A stretch of 12,478 nt of DNA from an uncultured Bacteroidales bacterium (GTDB lineage: Bacteria; Bacteroidota; Bacteroidia; Bacteroidales; F082): NCBI GenBank assembly GCA_937896505.1, contig CALBNP010000065.1:1-12478 (forward strand), given 5' to 3'. A model generated the notes under the pieces. It saw only the letters and a list, made by a program, of their open reading frames with translations, searched no databases and was not told where the DNA came from. A program made the translations under genes and the position numbers. This document shows, piece after piece, positions 6,284 to 12,478 of this stretch; within the stretch, counting starts at the first letter, position 1, and each line of letters opens with the position of its first letter.

Positions 6284-6313
6284 TGCTCGTCCAATTCCTA
6301 GATTGGATGAGCA
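6284..6313 (-). other. Hairpin just downstream of secA, possible 3' end structure
   Basis: TGCTCGTCCAAT (6284-6295) and ATTGGATGAGCA (6302-6313) form a 12-bp stem with one G-T type mismatch and a 6-nt loop. The stem starts 10 nt after the secA stop codon on the minus strand. No T-tract follows, so it is not a standard intrinsic terminator; it may stabilise the secA mRNA 3' end or end transcription by another route. Confidence 0.5.
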
Positions 6314-6323
6314 ACGGACGAAC

Positions 6324-9300
6324 TTATTCTGCTCCGCCTTCCAGACGGCCGTGGCAGTTCTTGTACTTCTTGCCTGAACCACATGGGCACGGGTCGTTAC
6401 GGCCCACCTTCTTCTCCACGCGGATAGGCTGGGTCACTTGCTTTTGCTGCGTGTCGCTGTGCGACTGTGTGAGCAGGTCGTTGCGTTGCTCCTTGATGTG
6501 GCTGCGGTCGATGCCTTGCGCACGATGTTCGCGCACGTTGTCGGCACTCTGCATCGGGATGTCGGCCAACATCAGGAAGCTGATGACGTCTTCGTTGATC
6601 TTCTCCAACATGGCGCTGAAGAGGTTGAACGATTCGAGCTTGTAGATGACCAACGGGTCTTTCTGCTCGTAGGTGGCGTTTTGCACCGATTCCTTCAGGT
6701 CGTCGAGTTCGCGGAGGTGTTCCTTCCATGCGTTGTCGATGAGGCCGAGGGTGATGCTCTTCTCGATGCAGAGGTTCACTTCGCGCGCACCGTTCTCGAC
6801 GGCTTTCTTCAGGTTGACGATGACGTTCATGCCACGCTTGCCGTCGGTAATCGGGATGGCGATGTTCTCGAAATGGGTCTCTCTCTCATACACGTTCTTG
6901 ATGACAGGAAACGTCTTCTCGCCGATGATGCGCGACTTCTCGCGATAGTGTTCCAGGGCTGCGTCGAAGAGTTTCTCGGCAAGGTCTTGGGTCTTGAGCT
7001 TGTCGAACTCTTCGCTGGTGAAAGGCAGTTCGATGCCCATGCCCGAAAGCACAGCCATCTGCAAGCCTTCGTAATCTTTCTCGCATTCGTTGATGAGCTT
7101 CTCGCCATAGTCGAACATCATGTTGTTGATGTCGATGGAGAGACGCTCGCCAAAGAGGGCGTGGTGGCGCTTGCTGTAGATGACTTCGCGCTGCGAGTTC
7201 ATCACGTCGTCGTATTCGAGCAAATGCTTACGTACGCCAAAGTGGTTTTCTTCCACCTTCTTCTGCGCTTTCTCGATTTGTTTGGTAATCATAGGGTGCT
7301 GGATGACTTCGCCTTCCTGCAAGCCCATCTTGTCCATGATGCCGGCAATGCGTTCGGAGCCGAACATGCGCATCAGGTTGTCTTCCAACGAGACGTAGAA
7401 CTGTGAGCTACCTGGGTCGCCTTGACGTCCTGAACGGCCACGCAACTGTCTATCCACACGGCGCGATTCGTGGCGTTCGGTGCCGATGATGGCCAAACCG
7501 CCAGCTTCCTTCACACCAGGGCCGAGCTTGATATCGGTACCACGACCAGCCATGTTGGTGGCGATGGTGACGGTGCCAGCCTGACCGGCTTCCTTCACGA
7601 TTTGAGCTTCCTTGAAGTGCAACTTGGCATTCAGCACGTTGTGGGCGATGCCCTTGCGGGTCAGCATGCGGCTGAGCAGTTCGGAGATTTCGACTGAAGT
7701 GGTACCCACCAGCACGGGGCGGCCTTCGTTGACCAAGCGTTGTATTTCGTCGATGACGGCATTGTATTTCTCGCGTTTGGTCTTGTAGATCATATCTTCC
7801 TGGTCGAGACGTGCGATAGGACGGTTGGTCGGGATGACGACGACATCGAGCTTGTAGATGTCCCAGAATTCGCCGGCTTCGGTTTCGGCGGTACCAGTCA
7901 TGCCCGCCAGCTTGTGGTACATGCGGAAGTAGTTCTGCAAGGTGATGGTGGCGTAGGTCTGTGTGGCGGCTTCCACCTTCACGTTTTCCTTGGCTTCGAC
8001 GGCTTGGTGCAAGCCATCGCTCCAACGGCGGCCTTCCATGATACGGCCCGTCTGTTCGTCAACAATCTTGACCTTGTTGTCGATGATGACGTAATCGACA
8101 TCCTTTTCAAATAAGGTGTAGGCTTTCAGCAATTGGTGGACGGTGTGCAAGCGTTCCGACTTCTCGCCGAAGTTGCGCATCAGCTCGGCCTTCCGAAGCA
8201 CTTTCTCGTCGTTGCTGAGGTTGGAGTGCTCTAACTCGGCGATTTCGCTTCCCACATCGGGCAGGATGAAGAAATCGGGCGTGTTGTAGGAGCTGGTGAG
8301 CGTGTCGATGCCTTTTTCGGTGAGATCGACGGTATTGAGTTTCTCGTCGATGACGAAGTAAAGCTCGTCGTCGATGATGTGCATGTTTTCGTTCTTGTTC
8401 TGCATGTAGAAGCTCTCGGTCTTGTGCATGAGGCTCTTCATGCCTTCCTCGCTCAAGAACTTGATGAGGGCGTTGTTCTTAGGCAGACCGCGGTAGGCGC
8501 GGAAGAGTTGGTCGGCACCATGCTGCTTCTCGTCTTCGGTGGCGTTGGGGTCGGTGAGCAGACGTTTGGCTTCGGCTAAGATGGTGGTGACGTAGCGCTT
8601 TTGGGCTTCGTACAACTTCACCACGTCGGGCTTCAGTTGGTCGAATTCTTGCTGGTCGCCGCGTGGGGTAGGACCGCTGATGATGAGAGGCGTACGGGCA
8701 TCGTCGATCAACACAGAGTCAACCTCATCGACGATGGCGTAGTGGTGCTTGCGTTGCACAAGCTCGTTGGGGTCGCCCGTCATGTTGTCGCGCAGGTAGT
8801 CGAAACCAAACTCGTTGTTGGTGCCGTAGGTGATGTCGGCCAGATAGGCCTTGCGGCGTGCTGTCGAGTTGGGTTCGTGCTTGTCGATGCAATCGACGGT
8901 GAGGCCGAGGAACTCGTACATGGCGCCCATCCATTCGGAGTCACGCTTGGCGAGGTAGTCGTTCACGGTGACTACGTGCACGCCCTTGCCGGCCAAGGCG
9001 TTCAGATAGACAGGCAAGGTAGCCACGAGGGTCTTACCTTCACCGGTGGCCATCTCGGCAATCTTGCCTTGGTGCAGCACGATACCGCCGATGATTTGCA
9101 CGTTGTAGTGCACCATGTCCCATGTTACCACGTTGCCGCCAGCCATCCAGCTGTTCTTGAAGTAAGCCTTGTCGCCTTCGATGGTGACGTGGTCGTATTT
9201 GGCGGCCAATTCACGGTCGAGGTCGGTGGCGGTCACTTCCACGACTTCGTGTTCGCTGAAGTATTTCGCAGCGGCTTTCACTACCGAGAAGGCTTCGGGC

Positions 9301-9620
9301 TGAATCTCGTTGAGGGCTTCCTCGATGAGTTCCAGCTCTCGCTTTTCGAGTTTGTCAATCTGGGTGTAGATTTTCTCTTTCTCGTCAGGCTCCATGTCCA
9401 GGTCGGCATCGACCTTGGCTTTCAGTGTTTCGATTTCGGCCACCACGGAGGCAGTCTTGTTCTTGATGTATTCCTTGAATTCAATGGTCTTGTGACGAAT
9501 GGCATCGATGTCGAGCTTCACGATTTCGTCATAAGCCTTGAGTGTTTTCTGGAGGATTGGTTCCAAAGCCTTGTTGTCGCGTGTGGCCTTGTCGCCGAAT
9601 AGCTTTTTTAAAAATCCCAT
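6324..9620 (-). CDS. secA: Preprotein translocase ATPase SecA
   Basis: SecA is the motor that pushes unfolded preproteins through SecYEG at the inner membrane. The 1098-residue product is longer than the E. coli form (about 900) and typical of Bacteroidetes. A Lys/Glu-rich helical insertion lies at about 55-110. Walker A is ATGEGKT (191-197), Walker B with the DEAD-like box is VDEVDSVLIDDART (297-310), and the second nucleotide-binding fold has TNMAGRGTDIKLG (688-700) and RQLRGRSGRQGDPG (724-737). The preprotein-binding to NBD2 junction GTAETEAGEFWDIYKL (576-591) is conserved. The C-terminus carries the zinc and SecB-binding motif with Cys1078, Cys1080, Cys1089 and His1090. The gene appears intact and is preceded by its own -7 element at 9705-9698. 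It is divergent from the lipid kinase gene. Confidence 0.99.
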   Translation of the reverse strand: MGFLKKLFGDKATRDNKALEPILQKTLKAYDEIVKLDIDAIRHKTIEFKEYIKNKTASVVAEIETLKAKVDADLDMEPDEKEKIYTQIDKLEKRELELIEEALNEIQPEAFSVVKAAAKYFSEHEVVEVTATDLDRELAAKYDHVTIEGDKAYFKNSWMAGGNVVTWDMVHYNVQIIGGIVLHQGKIAEMATGEGKTLVATLPVYLNALAGKGVHVVTVNDYLAKRDSEWMGAMYEFLGLTVDCIDKHEPNSTARRKAYLADITYGTNNEFGFDYLRDNMTGDPNELVQRKHHYAIVDEVDSVLIDDARTPLIISGPTPRGDQQEFDQLKPDVVKLYEAQKRYVTTILAEAKRLLTDPNATEDEKQHGADQLFRAYRGLPKNNALIKFLSEEGMKSLMHKTESFYMQNKNENMHIIDDELYFVIDEKLNTVDLTEKGIDTLTSSYNTPDFFILPDVGSEIAELEHSNLSNDEKVLRKAELMRNFGEKSERLHTVHQLLKAYTLFEKDVDYVIIDNKVKIVDEQTGRIMEGRRWSDGLHQAVEAKENVKVEAATQTYATITLQNYFRMYHKLAGMTGTAETEAGEFWDIYKLDVVVIPTNRPIARLDQEDMIYKTKREKYNAVIDEIQRLVNEGRPVLVGTTSVEISELLSRMLTRKGIAHNVLNAKLHFKEAQIVKEAGQAGTVTIATNMAGRGTDIKLGPGVKEAGGLAIIGTERHESRRVDRQLRGRSGRQGDPGSSQFYVSLEDNLMRMFGSERIAGIMDKMGLQEGEVIQHPMITKQIEKAQKKVEENHFGVRKHLLEYDDVMNSQREVIYSKRHHALFGERLSIDINNMMFDYGEKLINECEKDYEGLQMAVLSGMGIELPFTSEEFDKLKTQDLAEKLFDAALEHYREKSRIIGEKTFPVIKNVYERETHFENIAIPITDGKRGMNVIVNLKKAVENGAREVNLCIEKSITLGLIDNAWKEHLRELDDLKESVQNATYEQKDPLVIYKLESFNLFSAMLEKINEDVISFLMLADIPMQSADNVREHRAQGIDRSHIKEQRNDLLTQSHSDTQQKQVTQPIRVEKKVGRNDPCPCGSGKKYKNCHGRLEGGAE

Positions 9621-9634
9621 TTATTCAGTAATTT

Positions 9635-9655
9635 AAGATTCAAGATTCAAAGATT
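9635..9655. repeat. Short heptamer repeat AAGATTC in the secA leader
   Basis: AAGATTC occurs twice head to tail (9635-9648), followed after one base by AAGATT (9650-9655). It lies 15 nt upstream of the secA ATG, within the presumed 5' untranslated region. It is probably a simple-sequence tract without a specific role. Confidence 0.4.
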
Positions 9656-9697
9656 AAAAATCTATTAGATGGTTTGCATCCATGCGCAAATTTCGTG

Positions 9698-9705
9698 CAA
9701 AGGTA
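9698..9705 (-). promoter_or_regulatory. -7 promoter element for secA
   Basis: The minus-strand sequence is TACCTTTG followed by CA, an exact match to TAnnTTTG and identical to the element before the reductase gene. It lies 77 nt upstream of the secA ATG, giving a leader of about 70 nt. At the -33 position only TTTC (9728-9725) is seen. Confidence 0.7.
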
Positions 9706-9789
9706 GAGTTTTTCCTTGTAATGGGAAAAAAATGTGCCAAAAAGTCAGAAAGTTTCGAAGCGAAAAAAATAAGTTTGCCAAAATGTTTG

Positions 9790-9797
9790 TACATTTG
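9790..9797 (+). promoter_or_regulatory. -7 promoter element for the lipid kinase-phosphatase operon
   Basis: TACATTTG fits TAnnTTTG and lies 23 nt before the ATG at 9821. A TTTG is present at 9774-9777, but its 12-nt spacing is shorter than usual for a -33 element. The divergent secA element lies about 85 bp away, so both promoters share one 200-bp gap. Confidence 0.65.
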
Positions 9798-9820
9798 CAG
9801 CCTAAAATATTATCATCCTG

Positions 9821-10726
9821 ATGTATTACATTTTTATCATCGGACGTTCGGATATGAATTCCGACACCACCACGGTGGATAAGCGAATTGAGGAAGCCAG
9901 ATCTACTTTGAAGGAATATGGCTATGAGAGCGAATGCTATTGGATAAAAGGCATTGGTGACGGAACACGAAAGGTGCGTATCTATAGCGATTTGCATCCT
10001 AACGAAAAAGTCTGCTTCGTGGCTTGTGGTGGCGACCGTACCATTGGTGAGGTGGCGTCTGGACTGGTTGGTTTCCAAAACAAGTCGATGGCCATCATCA
10101 AGCTGGGCGACACGGGCAACGATTTCGTGAAATGTTTCCCCGGAAAGGACTTCCAGAGTGCTGAGGCTTTGCTGAAAGGCCAAGTCAAGGAAGTGGATAT
10201 CATTAAGATTAACGACAGTTATGCATTGAATGTCTGTGATTTCGGCTTCGATTCGGTGGCGGGCAGCATCGCTAACGAGATGCTTGAGTCGGGACGCTCT
10301 AAGGCATACGAAAAGGGCATCTTTTCCGCAATTCTTACGGCGCGGTTCAACAAGATAAAGGTAATCGCTGATGGTGAGAAACTTGGATCCCGTCGCATGT
10401 TGCTTTGCGCAGTATGCAATGGCCAATACCTGGGAGGCGGTTTCCATAGCGCGCCTCGTGCACTTCTGGACGATGGCTTGATGGACATCTGCTACATCAG
10501 ACCTTTGACCTTGCTGGGCTTCCTTCGTCTGATGCCTATCTACAAAAGAGGTGAACACTTGGATCACCCCTACTTTAAAAGGATGATTATCTATCGTCAG
10601 GCCAAGCATGTTGAAGTCAGTTCTGAGAAAATGATAGAATTGTGCATCGATGGTGAGATGCTGCCTGGCACTAAGTTCAGCATTGACATATTATCTAAAG
10701 CTATCAAGTTGGTTATTCCTGAATAA
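9821..10726 (+). CDS. Diacylglycerol kinase-family lipid kinase with altered GGDGT motif
   Basis: The 301-residue product has the DAGK catalytic fold shared by DgkB, YegS and sphingosine kinases, which phosphorylate a lipid hydroxyl with ATP at the membrane surface. Visible motifs are ACGGDRTIGEVASGL (68-82), KLGDTGNDFVKCF (94-106, usual LGTGNDFA), NGQYLGGGFHSAPRALLDDGLMDI (200-223, the second-domain signature, with the conserved GGG, the AP motif and DDG) and CIDGE (275-279). Two departures stand out. The normally invariant GGDGT is GGDRT, with Arg73 encoded by CGT where GGT would give Gly. The N-terminal NPxSG nucleotide loop is missing, replaced by IIGRSDMNSD. The protein may have altered ATP binding or be non-catalytic. 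The start at 9821 keeps the first beta strand (YYIFIIG) and sits just after the -7 element. The sensor phosphatase gene begins 11 nt after its stop, suggesting an operon. The exact lipid substrate is unknown. Confidence 0.88.
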   Translation: MYYIFIIGRSDMNSDTTTVDKRIEEARSTLKEYGYESECYWIKGIGDGTRKVRIYSDLHPNEKVCFVACGGDRTIGEVASGLVGFQNKSMAIIKLGDTGNDFVKCFPGKDFQSAEALLKGQVKEVDIIKINDSYALNVCDFGFDSVAGSIANEMLESGRSKAYEKGIFSAILTARFNKIKVIADGEKLGSRRMLLCAVCNGQYLGGGFHSAPRALLDDGLMDICYIRPLTLLGFLRLMPIYKRGEHLDHPYFKRMIIYRQAKHVEVSSEKMIELCIDGEMLPGTKFSIDILSKAIKLVIPE

Positions 10727-10737
10727 TTCTTACAACA

Positions 10738-12478
10738 ATGATTAGAAAACGATCTTTCTCTACTCGCTTGAGTCTTAATATACTTCTTGTGGTAGCGGCT
10801 TTGTTTCTTGGTGCTATTGCCATTGTCGCAATCACCTCGCACCGCCTGATTACCGACGAAGCGATGCGTTCGGCACAAAACAAGCTTGACGCTTCGATAA
10901 GCGATATCGAAAAAAAGTTGGTCCCAACTGAATCGAAGGTGCAGAGCATGGGTTGGTTCGTCGCGAACCAGGCTTGCGATACTACGTCTTTGCGCTTCCT
11001 TACCACAGCTGTGGTTAAGGACCTTAACATCATTGGGTCGAGCGTGGCCTATGCTCCCTTTGCTTTCGATAGCACACGCTATTATTTTATGTACTATACT
11101 TCAGATATTGACAATGAACTGAAAAGTAAAGTCTTAGGTAGCGAAGAATACAATTATTTCTCGATGGACTGGTTCCGTATTCCATACGAGACCAAAAAGC
11201 CTTATTGGAGTGACCCTTATTTCGACCAAGGCGGCGGAAATTGCCTCATGTCAACCTATAGCTATCCATTGATTGACGAGGACAACAAGGTCTATGCGAT
11301 TGTTACTGCCGACATTACTCTTGAGTGGATTGCCGAGAAGGTAAAGACCATCAAGCCTTACAAAAATTCCTACATGACGGTTGTCAGTGCCAACGGCAGC
11401 TATTTCGATGTGACTACGGAAGAACTGCTGAGTAAGTATACCATCTATTCGACAGCGAAGAAGACTTCGAACAAGCAAGTCATGAAAATCGTTGATGAAA
11501 TGATGGCTGGACATAAAGGCGTGAATCAATTCGATAACAATGGTTATGAAGGTTTTGCCGTTTATGGCCCTCTGCATAATGGCTGGTCGGCTGCCATTAT
11601 ATGCCAATATCGCGATGTCCTCGAACGTTCATTGGAGATGAGCAAGATATTGGGGCTGGTGTGCTTGTTCGGACTGATTGCCATGTATATCTTCTGCCGT
11701 CGTAGGGTGAGGAAGCTGACGCAGCCCATCACCGAATTGACGGTTTCGGCCACGAATATGGCCAAGGGCAATTTCCATGCACAGCTTGCCGAAGTCAATA
11801 CCAACGACGAAATGCGCCGCTTGCATGATGCCTTCGACCAGATGCAGCACTCCATCAACGATTACATCTCGGAACTTCGGACCACGACAGCATCGAACAT
11901 GCGTTTCGAAAGCGAGCTGAACATTGCAAAGAGCATCCAGCATCACATGGTGCCAACTGATTTCCCCGACCGTAAGGACGTCGGGCTGTATGCCTTGCTG
12001 CAACCAGCCAGGGAAGTGGGTGGCGACTTGTATGATTTCGTAATCCGCGGCGAGGAATTGTATTTCACCATTGGCGACGTTTCGGGCAAAGGCGTCCCCG
12101 CCGCCATGTTCATGTCGATTACGCGCAGCGCGTCGCGTTTCATCTCGGGCCTTGATATGGAACTTGACGATGTGATGAAGAACATCAACAATTCTGTTGC
12201 CGATGGCAACGATTCGGGCATGTTCGTGACACTGTTTATGGGATGCCTGAACCTTCGCACTGGTCATCTCAAATATTGTAACGGAGGTCATAATCCGATT
12301 GTGGTGGTACCTGCTGACGGTATGAATCCCTATTTCTTGCAGCAGAATCCGAATATCGCCATTGGCGTGTTCCCTGACTATGAATTCGAGATGCAGGAAA
12401 TTGACTTGGAGAAAGGTACGCGGCTTTTGCTTTACACCGATGGCGTTTCGGAAGCCGAGCGTGCCGACAAGTCGCAAT
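10738..12478 (+). CDS. Membrane sensor phosphatase: dCache-like sensor, HAMP, SpoIIE/PP2C domain (3' end cut by window)
   Basis: An open frame of 580 codons runs off the right edge. A basic N-terminus and membrane segment (about 11-32) are followed by a periplasmic sensor region (about 33-300). Its central part, WFRIPYETKKPYWSDPYFD (145-163) and then a MSTYSYPLID stretch, resembles dCache-type ligand-binding domains. A second membrane segment (304-320) leads into a HAMP linker (321-375; Pro330, Asp357-Glu358). The rest is a PP2C/SpoIIE-type Ser/Thr phosphatase of the RsbU kind. Metal-binding Asp residues are seen in EVGGDLYD (Asp430), IGDVSGKG (Asp447) and LLLYTDGVSEA (Asp568), with YCNGGHNP at 513-520. 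The last expected Asp motif lies beyond the window. Such proteins usually dephosphorylate a STAS-domain anti-sigma antagonist, turning an extracellular signal into partner switching. It lies 11 nt after the lipid kinase gene and has no promoter of its own in the gap. Confidence 0.92.
   Translation, partial: MIRKRSFSTRLSLNILLVVAALFLGAIAIVAITSHRLITDEAMRSAQNKLDASISDIEKKLVPTESKVQSMGWFVANQACDTTSLRFLTTAVVKDLNIIGSSVAYAPFAFDSTRYYFMYYTSDIDNELKSKVLGSEEYNYFSMDWFRIPYETKKPYWSDPYFDQGGGNCLMSTYSYPLIDEDNKVYAIVTADITLEWIAEKVKTIKPYKNSYMTVVSANGSYFDVTTEELLSKYTIYSTAKKTSNKQVMKIVDEMMAGHKGVNQFDNNGYEGFAVYGPLHNGWSAAIICQYRDVLERSLEMSKILGLVCLFGLIAMYIFCRRRVRKLTQPITELTVSATNMAKGNFHAQLAEVNTNDEMRRLHDAFDQMQHSINDYISELRTTTASNMRFESELNIAKSIQHHMVPTDFPDRKDVGLYALLQPAREVGGDLYDFVIRGEELYFTIGDVSGKGVPAAMFMSITRSASRFISGLDMELDDVMKNINNSVADGNDSGMFVTLFMGCLNLRTGHLKYCNGGHNPIVVVPADGMNPYFLQQNPNIAIGVFPDYEFEMQEIDLEKGTRLLLYTDGVSEAERADKSQ

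Noticed and set aside
8601..9602. Plus-strand open frame of 333 codons opposite secA (and a similar one at 6438-7406)
   Set aside because: Val/His/Phe-rich translations typical of antisense shadow of a highly biased coding sequence; the minus-strand SecA is unambiguous.
9665..10609. Minus-strand open frame of 314 codons opposite the lipid kinase gene
   Set aside because: It is antisense to a clear DAGK-family gene with conserved motifs, begins and ends without gene-like context, and its translation shows no domain.
11629..12477. Minus-strand open frame of 282 codons at the right edge
   Set aside because: It is antisense to the PP2C phosphatase, whose frame carries all catalytic motifs in order.

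Overview
The window comes from a member of the Bacteroidetes, most likely the order Bacteroidales. Start codons lack Shine-Dalgarno sequences, and five genes are preceded by the TAnnTTTG -7 promoter element typical of that phylum. SecA has the long Bacteroidetes form (1098 residues), and the Tat system consists of TatA and TatC with no separate TatB in view. Coding DNA is of moderate G+C and the gaps are A+T-rich. Genus cannot be settled from sequence alone.

Layout. Seven genes lie on the minus strand. In transcription order they are secA (9620 to 6324), pyrH (5804 to 5097), a GT39-like membrane glycosyltransferase (5003 to 3111), frr (2997 to 2434), a Tat-exported aldo/keto reductase-ferredoxin lipoprotein (2282 to 1017), tatA (996 to 793) and tatC (815 to 42). 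From 9821 rightward two genes run on the plus strand: a diacylglycerol/lipid kinase-family protein (9821-10726) and, 11 nt later, a sensor phosphatase with dCache-like, HAMP and SpoIIE/PP2C domains (10738 to beyond the window end).

Functional grouping. secA powers Sec export. tatA and tatC form the folded-protein export route, and the gene just upstream in the same apparent operon carries a twin-arginine lipoprotein signal and two 4Fe-4S motifs, so it looks like a dedicated Tat client. pyrH and frr, often adjacent in bacteria, are here separated by the glycosyltransferase. The lipid kinase and sensor phosphatase look like a two-gene transcription unit combining lipid metabolism with stress or partner-switching signalling.

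Non-coding content is richer than usual. It includes a clear intrinsic terminator after frr, three copies of a short palindromic repeat family (one supplies the tatC stop codon; two form a 26-nt exact inverted pair), a three-unit array with exact 33-bp period upstream of pyrH, an 89-bp inverted-repeat element with CGTCATTGCGAG ends, and several hairpins downstream of secA. No tRNA, rRNA, CRISPR array or transposase gene was seen. Most of the window is housekeeping. The parts most worth a second look are the Tat-client operon, the altered lipid kinase motif, the kinase-phosphatase pair and the repeats.
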